Shown here: positions 26,760-37,706 of the stretch, in pieces | Layout: each line of letters begins with the position of its first letter | Numbering within the stretch: the first letter of the stretch is position 1 | Assembly: GCA_951812525.1 (NCBI GenBank) | Contig: OX638316.1 | Span: 1,832,630-1,896,629, forward strand | DNA: 64,000 bases | Direction of reading: 5' to 3' | Source: an uncultured Poribacteria bacterium | Lineage (GTDB): Bacteria > Poribacteria > WGA-4E > WGA-3G | Notes under the pieces: model-generated | Told to the model about the DNA's origin: nothing | The model's database searches: none | What the model saw: the letters and a program-made list of their open reading frames with translations, nothing else | Made by a program: the position numbers and the translations under genes

Positions 26760-27001
26760 GATTTCCTTTCTGACTTGACATACGCATCAATTTCTTCAAC
26801 AGTATTTCCCCATGTACCTCTCATTGAGCCACGTATTTTCTGAATCAGTTCTCTCTTTTGATCGCGAGAAAGTTCAGCGGTGACAGAAGGAAGTGATTTG
26901 ATTTCGACCTCAAGTGCTTGTCCTTCAGGAAGATTAATCTTGTCTAACGGTTCAATTACTCCGTTTTTATATGTCGCTCTTATCTTTTTTAGATGCGTCA
27001 T
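26741..27001 (-). CDS. Antitoxin of the DUF104/AF2212 type, partner of the PIN toxin
   Basis: 86 residues. The opening block IRATYKNGVIEPLDKINLPEG followed by an LEVEI strand is typical of DUF104 antitoxins, which pair with PIN-domain toxins. The C-terminal helix (about 45-80) would wrap the toxin. Gene order (antitoxin first, overlapping toxin) is standard and suggests autoregulation. Confidence 0.85.
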   Translation of the reverse strand: MTHLKKIRATYKNGVIEPLDKINLPEGQALEVEIKSLPSVTAELSRDQKRELIQKIRGSMRGTWGNTVEEIDAYVKSERKSWNREF

Positions 27002-27077
27002 TTTCTATCTCCATCTTAATTTTTCAGCAATTAACACTCAACACAGATCCTGTAGATTCTTGATTGACGAGATCAAC

Positions 27078-27659
27078 TTACCGGTTTTCAAACGCGGCGA
27101 TATCTGTTTCAAACTGCAAAGTCCAACCGATTTCATCGAGTCCGTTTAGCAGACAATACTTCTCAAAGTCGCCGATCTCAAAATTGTGAGCAGTGCCGTC
27201 AGGACAGATGACCGACTGTTGCTCCAAGTCTATCATCAGCTGGTATCCCTCGGTATCTTGCGCCTCTTGGCTGAGCGAGGTGATAACATCTGCAGGCAAG
27301 GCTATCGGAAGGATGCCGTTCTTATAGCAGTTATTACGGAAAATGTCGGCAAATGACGGGGCGAGAATTGCCTTGAAGCCATACTGTTGAAGTGCCCACG
27401 GGGCATGCTCACGGGAACTCCCACAACCGAAGTTCACGCCAGCGATAAGGATACTCGCGTTTGCGTAACGAGGGAGGTTCAGCACGAACTCCGGATTCGG
27501 CTCGCCGTTTTCAAGGTAACGCCAATCGTTGAAGAGAAACTCACCGAAACCCGTACGCTCAATCCGTTTCAGGAATTGCTTAGGGATAATCTGGTCGGTG
27601 TCAACATTAATTCGATCGAGTGGAACAACAAGTCCAACGTGTTCTTTAAATGCTTCCAT
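27078..27659 (-). CDS. leuD: 3-isopropylmalate dehydratase, small subunit
   Basis: 193 residues, normal length. It forms the swivelling domain of isopropylmalate isomerase in leucine synthesis. Motifs: [14 protein letters not shown] and [15 protein letters not shown]. It follows leuC after 21 bases and is surely co-transcribed with it. Confidence 0.95.
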   Translation of the reverse strand: MEAFKEHVGLVVPLDRINVDTDQIIPKQFLKRIERTGFGEFLFNDWRYLENGEPNPEFVLNLPRYANASILIAGVNFGCGSSREHAPWALQQYGFKAILAPSFADIFRNNCYKNGILPIALPADVITSLSQEAQDTEGYQLMIDLEQQSVICPDGTAHNFEIGDFEKYCLLNGLDEIGWTLQFETDIAAFENR

Positions 27660-27680
27660 TTTTGTACTCCGCTGTGAAAA

Positions 27681-29087
27681 CTAAGATGAGAATTCTCTGA
27701 TGTCAATGAAATGTCCTGTGACCGCAGTCGCTGCCGCCATCTGCGGACTGACAAGATGCGTGCGTCCGCCTTTACCCTGTCTACCCTCAAAATTCCGATT
27801 CGATGTGCTTGCACAGCGTTGACCCGGCATTAGAGTGTCGGGGTTCATGCCGAGGCACATACTACAACCGGCTTCACGCCATTCAAAGCCTGCGTCCCGG
27901 AAAATCTGGTCAAGTCCTTCCGCTTCTGCTTGGCGTTTGACTGCCTGTGAACCTGGGACGACCATCGCATTGATATTCTCTGCGACTTTCCTACCCTTTG
28001 CAACTTCAGCAGCAGCCCGTAAATCGCTGATACGGGAGTTGGTGCAGCTACCGATGAAGACCCTATCTATGGGAATATCTGTGATTGGTGTGCCTGGTTT
28101 GAGATCCATATACGCCAAAGCGTGTTCGGTGGCAGTCTTCTCGTCGGCTGTTGCCATATCCGCTGGATCCGGCACACGACCTGTCACATCGGTTACCATA
28201 CCTGGATTCGTGCCCCACGTTACCTGCGGTGCGATGTCTGCTGCATTGAGTTGTAAGGTTCGATCGTAGGTTGCACCTTCGTCAGTCGGGAGTTCTTTCC
28301 AGTGTTCAACCGCTGCATCAAATTCTTCACCTTTCGGTGCAAAACGTTTACCAGCCATATATTCGTAGGTGGTGTCGTCAGGGGCAATCATACCTGCGCG
28401 TGCGCCTGCCTCAATCGACATGTTGCAAACAGTCATGCGTTCCTCAATACTAAGGGCGCGGATCGCAGAGCCTGTATACTCAACCACAGCACCGTTGCCG
28501 CCGTCAATACCGATATGTCCGATGATCGAGAGGATAATATCTTTTGCAGTGACACCGTAAGGCAGTGTACCGTCAATTCGGATCTCAAAGGTATCCGATT
28601 TCTGTTGCAAAAGACACTGTGTGGCGAGAACGTGCTCAATCTCGCTGGTGCCGATACCAAAGGCGAGTGCGCCGAGTGCACCGTGCGTTGAGGTGTGGCT
28701 ATCGCCGCATACAAGGGTTTTGCCCGGTTGCGTGATGCCGAGTTCGGGTCCGATGACATGGACGATTCCCTGCTCAGGACTATCGATGTCGTAGAGTGGA
28801 ATGTCAAACTCAGCGCAATTTTCCGCCAGCGTTTCCATCTGCTTGGCTGCAATCAGGTCGGTAATAGGCAGTGACCTGTCTGTTGTCGGGACGTTGTGAT
28901 CCATGGTAGCGAACGTCAGATCAGGGCGACGTACCTTTCGGTTGTTGAGCCTTAGCCCCTCAAACGCTTGTGGAGATGTGACTTCGTGAACGAGGTGTGT
29001 GTCGATATAGAGGATTGGCACCTCGTCTGCGGAAGCGCGCACGAGATGCGCCTCCCATATTTTTTCATACATCGTTTGTGTTTTCAT
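27681..29087 (-). CDS. leuC: 3-isopropylmalate dehydratase, large subunit
   Basis: 468 residues, full length. The aconitase-type catalytic subunit with 4Fe-4S ligands: the first Cys in [12 protein letters not shown] and the pair in [10 protein letters not shown]; substrate block [14 protein letters not shown]. Converts 2- to 3-isopropylmalate together with LeuD. leuA and leuB are not in the window. No leader peptide or T-box was recognised in the 108 bases upstream. Confidence 0.95.
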   Translation of the reverse strand: MKTQTMYEKIWEAHLVRASADEVPILYIDTHLVHEVTSPQAFEGLRLNNRKVRRPDLTFATMDHNVPTTDRSLPITDLIAAKQMETLAENCAEFDIPLYDIDSPEQGIVHVIGPELGITQPGKTLVCGDSHTSTHGALGALAFGIGTSEIEHVLATQCLLQQKSDTFEIRIDGTLPYGVTAKDIILSIIGHIGIDGGNGAVVEYTGSAIRALSIEERMTVCNMSIEAGARAGMIAPDDTTYEYMAGKRFAPKGEEFDAAVEHWKELPTDEGATYDRTLQLNAADIAPQVTWGTNPGMVTDVTGRVPDPADMATADEKTATEHALAYMDLKPGTPITDIPIDRVFIGSCTNSRISDLRAAAEVAKGRKVAENINAMVVPGSQAVKRQAEAEGLDQIFRDAGFEWREAGCSMCLGMNPDTLMPGQRCASTSNRNFEGRQGKGGRTHLVSPQMAAATAVTGHFIDIREFSS

Positions 29088-29195
29088 ATTTTTATCACTC
29101 TTCCGATAAGATAGACTTGAAGATTTTCAGAACTGACGACTCAAAGACTTCCGACGAGTTGGTGTTTGGTATCATCTGAAACTGATCAGGCAAGA

Positions 29196-30344
29196 TTACT
29201 CAAAAGGTTGCAATGCGCCGTCTTTCACGATCAGTGTCTTCGGTTCATAAACAGCGTCACCGTTAGCATCAAAGGAGAATTTGCCCAAAACTGTGTCGAA
29301 GTCCTTAATATTCGCCAGCGCGTCTCGAATTGAGATTGAATCGGTTGATTCGGCAGTCTTGATTGCCTCTGCTAAAATATAGACGGAGGCATAAGATGCC
29401 GCTGCGAAGGAACTTGGCTCTGTGCCGAAAGCCGTGCTGTAATTCTGAACGAAAGCTTGGTTTCCGGGTGTGTCATCCGTGCTGAGCCAACCCATAAAAG
29501 TTATTGCGCCGTCGGCGGCAGCACCAGCGGCTTCTACCTCAACACTGGTTAATGAACTAACAATAAACGGAGCCGATATACCGAGTTCATGCCCTTGAAT
29601 TAGTATCCCCGGTTTTTCCGGTGGCAGTGCTGAGACAAAAATGGCATCCGGATTCAACGCTTTTATGCGGGTTAATTGCGCCGAGAAGTCAGTATCATTG
29701 CTCTGGAAGGGTTCTGTGGTTAGCACTTCAACACCGTTCGCAGCGAGTACTTCCCGCAATGCCACGTCTCGATCTGTAGAAAAGAGATCGGTTTCGTCAT
29801 ACATTGTAGCCACCCGTTGATAGCCGAGTTTTGCCTGTGTTGTCTTGATGCCTCTAAGAATCACAACATCTGTAGTGAGGGGGATACGAAAGACAAAGTC
29901 ACCGATTGCGCTAAGACCGCGGGCAGCCGATGTCGGGCTAATTGCCACAACTTGATTTTCTTGTGCGATCGGGAAAGCTGCTTGGGTCGCACCTGAGGTA
30001 GCAGGACCGAGAATAACAGGCACACCGTCTTGGTGAATCAGTTTATTGAAAGCCGCAACTGCACCTTCTGGGGTACTGGTATCGTCCTCAACGATGAACT
30101 TGAATTTGGTATTATTGGATGATGCCATATTAATTTCATTGAGAGCTAAGTCAAAACCGTGATTCATCTGTTCGGCTGCAGTCGCTAAATGCCCTGTCAA
30201 AGGTAAAACGAGTCCGATGGAGATTTCACTGATTCCATCTTCTGTCTGAGCGGTGGTAGGTTGAATAATTTGCGGCATGCGTTCACAGGCGGAAAAGCCT
30301 ATTATCAATGTAATGACTGCTATGATGCATGCAAATGATTTCAA
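29196..30344 (-). CDS. LivK-like periplasmic-binding lipoprotein (branched-chain amino acid ABC type)
   Basis: 382 residues. The start is TTG at 30344, with AAAGGA nine bases upstream. Signal peptide with lipobox FSAC near residue 19, so it is membrane anchored. Type I periplasmic-binding fold: GLVLPLTGHLA, LALNEIN, VILGPATSGAT, VAISPTSAA and YDETDLF blocks. The family binds leucine-type amino acids, amides or other small ligands. No ABC permease or ATPase is adjacent, so it is either an orphan that shares a transporter or a receptor. Neighbouring leuC/leuD suggest, but do not prove, an amino acid ligand. Confidence 0.88.
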   Translation of the reverse strand: MKSFACIIAVITLIIGFSACERMPQIIQPTTAQTEDGISEISIGLVLPLTGHLATAAEQMNHGFDLALNEINMASSNNTKFKFIVEDDTSTPEGAVAAFNKLIHQDGVPVILGPATSGATQAAFPIAQENQVVAISPTSAARGLSAIGDFVFRIPLTTDVVILRGIKTTQAKLGYQRVATMYDETDLFSTDRDVALREVLAANGVEVLTTEPFQSNDTDFSAQLTRIKALNPDAIFVSALPPEKPGILIQGHELGISAPFIVSSLTSVEVEAAGAAADGAITFMGWLSTDDTPGNQAFVQNYSTAFGTEPSSFAAASYASVYILAEAIKTAESTDSISIRDALANIKDFDTVLGKFSFDANGDAVYEPKTLIVKDGALQPFE

Positions 30345-30428
30345 TTATATTTGTCCTTTCTTGATTAGGCGTGTTTCGAGCGTTTATGCTTCCGCTATAG
30401 TAAAGTTCAAAAAAAAACCGATTAAATC

Positions 30429-32249
30429 CTAAACCCGCATAACAACGGGGAATATGAGTGGTGTGCGTTGCATCTGTTTTGAGAAAAACCGACGCAGTGC
30501 CCCTCGGATCTCATCTTGGACAATCTCCGTTTCGTGCTTCTGTTCATCATTCAAGTTTTCGATGACACGTCGGGTAATTTCTTTTGCCTCTTCTATGAGT
30601 TCTTCTGATTCGTCCATATAGACAAACCCACGCGAGATAATTTCTATCTGCCCAGCGTTCAGTGCTGTTTTAATGGTGGGATCTGTCTGTATAACTTCAT
30701 CAACGTCTTCAATGCCGGTCAGCATTTTTTCCGTATCTCCCGCCACAACCCCCTCTTGCTGACTATCGTTACCTATGTCGCTGTTCAGGATAACAATAGG
30801 GATAAGGATACCGTCTTGGGAAAGTTGAATACGGTCTCGGAGGACGATATCCTCAAGTTCGATTTCCGGCTTGCCGTCAACAAGAACACGTCCAGAGCGT
30901 CCTTGGCGTCCAAAAACTTCGCACGCTTCGGATGTGAGGCGGATAAGTTCGCCATCTTCGGCGACTCTAATGTTCTCACTTGGGATACCGACGGATTCGG
31001 CAATCTCAGCGTGTCGCATCAGGTTTTGGTATTCACCGTGCATTGGCATGAAAAATTTCGGTTGCAAAAGATTGAGCATTAGCTTCAGGTCTTCGCTCGC
31101 GCCATGACCGGAGACGTGGACATTGGCATTACGCTCATGGTATATCTTCGCGCCGCGCCTGAGCAGATGGTTTACCACATTTCCGATAGACTTTTCGTTG
31201 CCGGGAATGATTCGTGCCGACATGACAACAGTGTCACCCTGTTCCACCTTTAAAAACGAATGATTATCAAGTGCCATCAATGCCAGTGCTGAACGTGGCT
31301 CACCTTGGCTGCCTGTAGTCAAAATTACTACCTCATGCGATTTGAACTGTGACGCATCGCGAGCGTCAATAAGATAGTCTGGATTCAGGTCGAGGTAACC
31401 GAGTTCAGAGGCGATGCGGACGTTGTTGATGAGGGAACGTCCGGTGACAGCGACAAGTCGCCGGTGTATACCCGCGAGATCGATGAATTGTTGGATACGG
31501 TGTAGGCTTGAGGAAAAGGTGCAGAGGAACAATTTCTGCTCCGTTTTCTGGAAGATATTGTCTATCGTATCATAGATACTTCGCTCGGAGGGTGTTTGTC
31601 CAGGTCGCTCTGCATTGGTGCTGTCGGAGACAAGCAATTGGACACCTTCAGAACCCAAGCGGGCAAGCGTCTGAACATCACTCAACTTGCCGTCGATAGG
31701 GGTCATGTCAAACTTGAAATCGCCTGTGTGGACGATAACGCCGACCGGTGTGCGCAATGCAATCGCTACGCTATCAGGGATGCTATGTGTGACATGGATG
31801 AATTCAGCGGAGAAATCACCCAATTCGACTGTATCACCCGGGGCGATCGTATTGAGTTGTGCTTTGCCGAGTACGCCGTATTCACGCAGCCTTCCAGAGG
31901 CGATCGCAAGTGTCAGCTGCGTGCCGTAGACCGGGACATCTAACTGCCGTAGTACGTATGCTAAAGCACCGATATGGTCCTCGTGTCCGTGGGTTAAAAG
32001 GATTCCGCGAATCTTTTCTTGCCGTTCGACCAGATAGTGGATATCGGGAAATATCAGATCAACACCCGGCATATCCGAGCTCGGTAGCATGAAACCGGTA
32101 TCAATGACGATAAGGTCATTCTCGGTTTCGTACACCATTATGTTGAGTCCAAATTCACCTAAGCCTCCTAATGGGATGATCGAAACAGGGTTCTCAGTAG
32201 CGGATGGTGTGTCAGGCAACTCAGATATATCTTCAAAATTTTTTGTCAT
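30429..32249 (-). CDS. rnj: Ribonuclease J
   Basis: 606 residues. Metallo-beta-lactamase/beta-CASP RNase: PLGGLGEFGLN near the start, LTHGHEDHIGA metal motif, HTGDFKFD, then the beta-CASP block with GSQGE and FMPMHGEYQ/HVSGHGA histidines, and a C-terminal domain. Processes and degrades mRNA with 5'-3' exonuclease and endonuclease activity in the cytosol. Its length is a little above the usual 555, with an N-terminal extension of about 20 residues. The 3' end is followed by a T-rich run in the transcript, but no clear stem. Confidence 0.93.
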   Translation of the reverse strand: MTKNFEDISELPDTPSATENPVSIIPLGGLGEFGLNIMVYETENDLIVIDTGFMLPSSDMPGVDLIFPDIHYLVERQEKIRGILLTHGHEDHIGALAYVLRQLDVPVYGTQLTLAIASGRLREYGVLGKAQLNTIAPGDTVELGDFSAEFIHVTHSIPDSVAIALRTPVGVIVHTGDFKFDMTPIDGKLSDVQTLARLGSEGVQLLVSDSTNAERPGQTPSERSIYDTIDNIFQKTEQKLFLCTFSSSLHRIQQFIDLAGIHRRLVAVTGRSLINNVRIASELGYLDLNPDYLIDARDASQFKSHEVVILTTGSQGEPRSALALMALDNHSFLKVEQGDTVVMSARIIPGNEKSIGNVVNHLLRRGAKIYHERNANVHVSGHGASEDLKLMLNLLQPKFFMPMHGEYQNLMRHAEIAESVGIPSENIRVAEDGELIRLTSEACEVFGRQGRSGRVLVDGKPEIELEDIVLRDRIQLSQDGILIPIVILNSDIGNDSQQEGVVAGDTEKMLTGIEDVDEVIQTDPTIKTALNAGQIEIISRGFVYMDESEELIEEAKEITRRVIENLNDEQKHETEIVQDEIRGALRRFFSKQMQRTPLIFPVVMRV

Positions 32250-32267
32250 ATAAGTACTTTTCGGTAT

Positions 32268-32360
32268 TGGTTATCAGTTGTCGATTGTCAGTCTAAAGAG
32301 CATTATGGTATCTATAAATAAATGCCCCAACTACCACATGCTTAACTATGACTGACAACT
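32268..32360. repeat. Repeat-family remnant between leuS and rnj
   Basis: TTATCAGTTGTCGATTGTCAG and, 60 bases on, ATGACTGACAAC are roughly inverted to one another and use the same units as 7041-7215. No gene fits in this gap. Confidence 0.45.
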
Positions 32361-32361
32361 A

Positions 32362-34917
32362 TTAAACAACGATATTAATGAGACGATTCGGGACGACGAT
32401 GACCTTCCGAATCGGTTTTCCTTCAATGAACCGCTGAACGCGTTCGTCCGCGAGTGCCGCTTCTTCGATCTCTTTGTCGGTTGCATCGGCAGACAGTTGG
32501 AGCCGGTTACGAAGTTTCCCATTGACTTGTGCGATTATGGTTACAGTAGCACTTTCCAGTACGGCTTCGTCGTGTGTGGGCCACTGCTCATGCGCGATGA
32601 ACCCAGTTTCGCCGAGACGGTGCCACAACTCCTGTGCAATGTGCGGGGCATAAGGCGCGAGTAAGCGCAGGAACACCTTCAAGCTCTCTTCCGGCAACGA
32701 TTTTGCTTGTGTCGCAGCGTTAACAAAAATCATCATTTGGCTAATCGCTGTGTTCATCTTGTCAATGGTTTCGGTATCCTCCGTCACCTGTTTGATGGTT
32801 TTATGGAGTTCTCGCCAGAGATCGGCTTCCGTTGTGCCAGCAGCGTCGGTTAACTTTCCATTGAGTTCGCCGTTCTCTTCATTAACAACGAGTCGCCAGA
32901 CGCGTTGCAGAAAGCGATAAACGCCCTCCACACCGGCATCTTGCCACGGTGTACTGGCTGTGACGGGTCCGATAAACAGAAGGTAAAGTCGAATCGCATC
33001 CGCACCGTATTTGTCAATCACATCGTCCGAGTTGATGACATTAAAACGGGATTTGGACATCTTTTCTATTTGCACATTAAGTGGTGTACCATTGGCTTTC
33101 GCTACTACTGACTTCCCGCCGTTATGTTCGACTTCGTGCGGATAATAGTACTTACCAGCGTCGTCTTGATACGATTCCGCAAGGATTGTTCCTTGGTTCA
33201 CCAGACCTTGGAACGGTTCCTGCGTAGAGACTAAGCCACAATCATACAGAACCTTGTGCCAAAATCGGGCGTAGAGTAGGTGTAATACAGCGTGTTCTGC
33301 CCCACCAAGGTATAGGTCAACGGGCATCCAATATTGTTCAAGTGAGGTATCAAAAGGTGCTTCAGCATTGTGTGCGTCGAGGAAGCGGAGATAATACCAA
33401 CAAGAACCTGCCCACTGCGGCATAATGTTCGTTTCCCGCGTCGCGGTGCGTCCATCTGGTAGCGTCACGTTCAACCACTCGGATCCGGCACGCGCAAGGG
33501 GCGGTTGCCCATCTTCTGTCGGTTTGTAGGCATCAATAGGCGGCAGTTCGAGAGGCAGTTCCTCGTCTGGCAGTTGAACAATGGTGCCATCTTCAAGATG
33601 TGCGAGCGGAAAAGGTTCGCCCCAATACCGTTGACGTGAGAAGAGCCAGTCCCGTAAACGATACTGAACCTGTCGCTTGCCTCTCCCTTCACTTTCGAGC
33701 CATTGGATCATCTTCTCCTTCGCCTCGTCAACTCGCAAGCCGTTGAGAAAACCGGAATTGACACAGATCCCATCGCCTTCAAAAGGTGCCTCTTCAATCG
33801 GCTTTTCACCGCCTTTGATGACTTCAATAATGGGAATACCGAAAGCTGAAGCGAATTCGTGGTCGCGTTCATCGTGTCCGGGTACCGCCATGATGGCACC
33901 CGTACCATAAGTCATGAGGACGTAATCCGCGACCCAGATCGGAACAGGCGTATTGTTACAGGGATTGATGGCATAAGCACCCGTGAAAACACCGGTTTTC
34001 TCTGTAGCGAGGTCTGTACGTTGAAGATCAGACTTGTTGATAGCTTCTTTAACGTAAGCGTTAACTGTTGGTGCTGCATCAGGGGACGTGATCTCAGAAA
34101 CGAGCGGGTGTTCGGGTGCCAACACGCAATAGGTTGCCCCGAAGAGCGTATCAGGACGCGTTGTGAAAACCGTGAATGTCTTATCGCTATCTGTAATGTC
34201 AAAAGTGATGTCTGCCCCTTCCGATTTACCGATCCAGTGCCGTTGCATCTCCTTGAGTCCGTCGGGCCAATCCAATAAATCCAGGTCTTCCAGCAGCCGG
34301 TCTGCATAAGCGGTGATCTTGAGCATCCATTGCCGCATAAGGTGACGTTCAACTGGATCACCCGTCTCAACGTATTTTCCGTCCTTTACCTCTTCATTTG
34401 AGAGGACGGTGCCGAGTGCCGGACACCAGTTGACAGGGACATCGGCGAGGTATGCGAGATCTTTTTCATAGAGGCGGAGAAAAATCCATTGGGTCCACTT
34501 GTAATAGTCGGGTAGAGAGGTGTCAATTTCACGCGACCAGTCGTACGAGAAACCGATACGTTGCATCTGCTGCCGGAAGGTATCGGTATTCCGTCGTGTA
34601 ATGTCTATTGGGTGTTCATTTTCGCGCACTGCGAAGCGTTCCGTTGGGAGCCCGAAAGCGTCCCATCCCATCGGGTGCATCACGTGGTAGCCTTGCATAC
34701 GTCGGAAATTCGCAAGGACATCGGTAGGTAAATAGTTTTTCGAGTGACCCACGTGCAGACCAGCACCAGAGGTGTATGGGAACATGCCAAGCACATAGAA
34801 TTTGGGCTTGGTTTTTAGTGTTTCAATATCGTTTGGAATTTTAAATGCTTCTTTTTCTCGCCACTCGGCTTGCCAATAAGGCTCTATTTTCGCCGGGGCG
34901 TATGGATGGTTCTCCAT
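32362..34917 (-). CDS. leuS: Leucyl-tRNA synthetase
   Basis: 851 residues, full length class I synthetase. HIGH motif as HVGH in [14 protein letters not shown]1 editing domain at about residues 225-415 ([13 protein letters not shown] and the GHDERD editing site), and KMSKS in [11 protein letters not shown]-terminal anticodon and leucine-specific domains complete. Charges tRNA-Leu. It has AAGGAG upstream and a strong promoter 51-79 bases before the start. Confidence 0.96.
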   Translation of the reverse strand: MENHPYAPAKIEPYWQAEWREKEAFKIPNDIETLKTKPKFYVLGMFPYTSGAGLHVGHSKNYLPTDVLANFRRMQGYHVMHPMGWDAFGLPTERFAVRENEHPIDITRRNTDTFRQQMQRIGFSYDWSREIDTSLPDYYKWTQWIFLRLYEKDLAYLADVPVNWCPALGTVLSNEEVKDGKYVETGDPVERHLMRQWMLKITAYADRLLEDLDLLDWPDGLKEMQRHWIGKSEGADITFDITDSDKTFTVFTTRPDTLFGATYCVLAPEHPLVSEITSPDAAPTVNAYVKEAINKSDLQRTDLATEKTGVFTGAYAINPCNNTPVPIWVADYVLMTYGTGAIMAVPGHDERDHEFASAFGIPIIEVIKGGEKPIEEAPFEGDGICVNSGFLNGLRVDEAKEKMIQWLESEGRGKRQVQYRLRDWLFSRQRYWGEPFPLAHLEDGTIVQLPDEELPLELPPIDAYKPTEDGQPPLARAGSEWLNVTLPDGRTATRETNIMPQWAGSCWYYLRFLDAHNAEAPFDTSLEQYWMPVDLYLGGAEHAVLHLLYARFWHKVLYDCGLVSTQEPFQGLVNQGTILAESYQDDAGKYYYPHEVEHNGGKSVVAKANGTPLNVQIEKMSKSRFNVINSDDVIDKYGADAIRLYLLFIGPVTASTPWQDAGVEGVYRFLQRVWRLVVNEENGELNGKLTDAAGTTEADLWRELHKTIKQVTEDTETIDKMNTAISQMMIFVNAATQAKSLPEESLKVFLRLLAPYAPHIAQELWHRLGETGFIAHEQWPTHDEAVLESATVTIIAQVNGKLRNRLQLSADATDKEIEEAALADERVQRFIEGKPIRKVIVVPNRLINIVV

Positions 34918-34967
34918 TTCGCTCGCTTCTCCTTTTTCAGCCTTTTGCTGTTGGCTTTATAATATAA

Positions 34968-34996
34968 ATTCTACCACAACCTCGTTAGATTGTCAA
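34968..34996 (-). promoter_or_regulatory. leuS promoter
   Basis: On the minus strand, TTGACA (34996-34991), a 17-base spacer and TAGAAT (34973-34968), with the -10 51 bases before the ATG. Unlike the carH-region promoters, it has no second nTnnACAn unit 11 bases on. Confidence 0.7.
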
Positions 34997-35015
34997 GGTA
35001 GAGTAATATACTGTA

Positions 35016-35310
35016 CTGTAGGAGGGATTTCCGAATCCCGACTCCTCTATGTAGGAAGAACTCCGAATCCGGACTTTCTAACCAGACCGGTTGCAGATCC
35101 GAAAACTGAATAGCCTTGGTTTGACTTCAGGGGTATTTAGTTTTTGGTAATCGGAGGTCGCGAGCGTGAGAACGCTACTACGAAGGTTGTCAGGGGTAGT
35201 TGATTGGAGAAGCGATTGCATCACTATAAAGACGACGTGTATATAGAAGGTCGCTTTGGCAAGAGGTAGGAGGGAAAAAGGCGAGGTGAGGAAACCTCGC
35301 CTACCGATTT
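35016..35310. repeat. Cluster of dispersed palindromes in the 34.9-35.4 kb gap
   Basis: A GGGATT-TCCG-AATCCC copy at 35016-35042, a degenerate copy at 35050-35073, and an inverted copy of the GAGGTTTC...ACCTCGC type at 35281-35310. The rest of 34918-35392 shows no gene apart from the leuS promoter. Confidence 0.7.
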
Positions 35311-35392
35311 TAATGAAAATAAGGTGGAATTGGGAAACCTGCCCAGCGGTATGCCTGTCAGTAAATGTCTATATATCCAGGTTTACACTGTA

Positions 35393-35587
35393 TTACTGCG
35401 CCTGTTTTATTACCGCGTTATGTGTGGCAGAGAGAACGCTACGTAACGACTGAAAGTAGCTCATTTCAGCCAACTTTATCCGTTTCTGATCGCCTTCAAT
35501 CCGCGCTTTGACAAGCGTTTCCCAGTTCAGCTTCAGCATACGGTTTGTTTTCTGTAGCACTTTCCAGTGCCCTTCTGAAATCATCAT
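35393..35587 (-). CDS. Small helical protein of unknown function
   Basis: 64 residues or 63 from a second ATG at 35584, which is better placed relative to AAGGAG. Rich in Lys, Gln and Leu, and predicted helical throughout (WKVLQKTNRMLKLNWETLV, then IKLAEMSYFQSLRSVL). No family recognised. Support is the ribosome site and even codon use; it stands alone with no partner gene. Confidence 0.45.
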   Translation of the reverse strand: MMISEGHWKVLQKTNRMLKLNWETLVKARIEGDQKRIKLAEMSYFQSLRSVLSATHNAVIKQAQ

Positions 35588-35869
35588 GCCTCTCCTTATA
35601 TAATACGGTGGATGGTTTAGTATGATCTGCCAGAAAAGACATTCAACGCTTCGGCCAGTATATCTTAGGTCGTTATGACCTTCTCGACATTAATATGTTG
35701 CATCTGTCGATAGATATCTTCGTTAAAATGACGCTATATATTTTGCCATTTATATGAGGTAAAAACGTTAGATTGGCGAATTTGGTTTCAAAAGTGAGTG
35801 TGAACACTATTTTTTATGTTCGTGGCGATCCTGGGGATAGGAGTCTCTCTATTTTCAAGATTCCGCTTC

Positions 35870-36166
35870 TCATTCACTCTCCATCCCTGATAACTTTGCT
35901 GATGGTGGCGGTGACGGAAAAATAAGTTTGCTAGATACGGACATATTGTGTTCTTCCAATACCTTCTGCAGTGTCTGATAGGCTTTCTCACACTCCTCTT
36001 TCGTGCCGAGCAACTCTATGCTGGGTGAGTCCATTATGTTAATATGTATCTCATACGAATCATTTTTTGCCCTAATTATTTTAACTTGTTGGATATGAGT
36101 AACATTTATCATCCCTTTGTAGGATGTTTGGTGTTTTCCATCCGGATTGATAATTTCGATAAACAC
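35870..36166 (-). CDS. Small protein of unknown function
   Basis: 98 residues from GTG at 36166 with AAAGGAG eight bases upstream. Strand-rich start (FIEIINPDGK, MINVTHIQQVKIIRA, YEIHINIM), then a helix (EECEKAYQTLQKVLEEHN) and a Ser/Pro tail. The fold looks like a small beta-sheet plus helix; no family recognised. The 280 bases before it (35588-35869) and the 200 after hold no other gene. Confidence 0.55.
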   Translation of the reverse strand: MFIEIINPDGKHQTSYKGMINVTHIQQVKIIRAKNDSYEIHINIMDSPSIELLGTKEECEKAYQTLQKVLEEHNMSVSSKLIFPSPPPSAKLSGMESE

Positions 36167-36367
36167 GAAAAATCTCCTTTATGCTGTGAATAATCTAAGT
36201 TGCAACTGTAGCAGGGGGAAGGGGTAAATCTCTAAAGTTCACATAAAGATAATCATATAAAAGATAATAGCAAAAATATTGACTAAATGTCCTGATATGT
36301 TTAATATGCCATAGTTTCATTCGTAAGTCAAATGAGATCTATAGTAAATTCCTAGTCTGAAAATTCC

Positions 36368-37381
36368 CTAACGAATTCGATACCGTTCGACAGCATCCAT
36401 ATCAAGACTGACGCCTAATCCCGGTGCCGCTGGCAGCGTGATTGCACCGTTAGAGAGGTCCATACTGCTGCCAGATAGATCGTCAATACGGATGTGTGGA
36501 AGTTCGTCAACAGGCATCGTGCAGTTTGGCAGTGTACATGCGATGTGTGCAGCGAAGGTTGAAGCAACGCATGAGCCGAATGCGAAAATCTGCACCCAAA
36601 TCGGGAGATCCGCAGCTTCAGCGACAGCAGCACTTTTTCGCAGTCCTGCGACGTTTCCACCCATGTTGACGGCATCCACGGCATCGGCGCGAATGTTCTC
36701 TAAGATTCCTTGAGGCGCACCCAGATGTCGAGCAACTGGGACCTCTACCTCTTCCCGAAGCCGACGATACCAAGACAAATCTTCAAACCGGATTGGGTCT
36801 TCATAAACTTCGATGTTATAGGGTTGCAACTCCTGTGCAAGCCGGAGACCGGTCTCCAAATCCCCAAATTCCGTATTCGGATCAACACGAATCTGGAAAT
36901 CAGGACCGCAGGTTTCTCTGATTAACCGAGCGGTTTCGACGATATTTGCCTTCCGAGCCTTGAGTTTATGCACCCGAAAACCCATATTCGCAGCGCGTTC
37001 AGCCTCAGCAGCAGTTGCTTCCGCAGGCATCGGTGGTGACCAGTAAGCGAGTTCGACGCTATCCCTGTATTTCTCACCAATTAACTTATGGGCGGGCACA
37101 CCTAACGCCTGTCCTGCCAAGTCGTAAAAAGCACACTGAAAGGCGAATGACTCCGAAGCCAGGTCAATATCCCAAAGATTTTTACCGATATATTTTTCGG
37201 CAATCTCGTCAGCTTGGTCTGTAATGTTACTATTCAGGGAATTGCTCTCCCCTAATCCTGTTAAACCTTCATCCGTGTGTACCCATACCAAGGTAGTCGG
37301 ATAATCCATGTCCCAATGTTCTTGTATTGCTGGAACAAATGGGATGGAAACGGTACGGTACGCAATGTCTGTAATTTTCAT
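36368..37381 (-). CDS. Enolase-superfamily enzyme (mandelate racemase/MLE type) with an altered metal site
   Basis: 337 residues from the ATG at 37381; an upstream in-frame ATG at 37486 would add 35 residues with no family likeness. The barrel has KLKARKAN (the KxK lysines), RVDPN (first metal Asp) and VYEDP (second, Glu). Where the third acidic ligand is expected the sequence reads VARHLGAP, so a His stands in place of the acid. Likely a racemase, epimerase or dehydratase acting on a sugar acid or amino acid derivative. Substrate unknown. Stands alone. Confidence 0.8.
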   Translation of the reverse strand: MKITDIAYRTVSIPFVPAIQEHWDMDYPTTLVWVHTDEGLTGLGESNSLNSNITDQADEIAEKYIGKNLWDIDLASESFAFQCAFYDLAGQALGVPAHKLIGEKYRDSVELAYWSPPMPAEATAAEAERAANMGFRVHKLKARKANIVETARLIRETCGPDFQIRVDPNTEFGDLETGLRLAQELQPYNIEVYEDPIRFEDLSWYRRLREEVEVPVARHLGAPQGILENIRADAVDAVNMGGNVAGLRKSAAVAEAADLPIWVQIFAFGSCVASTFAAHIACTLPNCTMPVDELPHIRIDDLSGSSMDLSNGAITLPAAPGLGVSLDMDAVERYRIR

Positions 37382-37586
37382 AGGTTCACCATTCCTTGAA
37401 ATATTGCCTGAGTCGCGGTTTCGTCCACCTATGTTCAATCGTTCCATCAAGGTTTTTGCCAACCACTGGAATTCTATGCCATTCATCAGAGTGTGTCAAG
37501 TACTTTTTCTTCAGGAGCGTGAAGAATGAAAGACTTGTTGTGACATGCACCAAAAACTGCATGCCGCTAAGGTTTGTCACAAACTT

Positions 37587-37615
37587 TTGAAAAAATCTCA
37601 AAAATATTGTAAAAT
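37587..37615 (+). promoter_or_regulatory. Promoter of the PhoX-like gene
   Basis: TTGAAA (37587-37592), 17-base spacer and TAAAAT (37610-37615), in an AT-rich stretch 92 bases before the start codon. No PHO-box-like direct repeats were seen. The rest of 37382-37706 has no gene. Confidence 0.5.
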
Positions 37616-37706
37616 GTTAAAGTTATACTTTGCATGTAAAAAAGATGTTGCATTTATAGTAAAAAGACCTCCGATGCCTCTTTAATGCTTTGATGAGGGA
37701 AAATTC

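Noticed and set aside
30360-30428. Terminator after rnj
   Set aside because: The transcript has a long T-run but I could not find a convincing stem before it.
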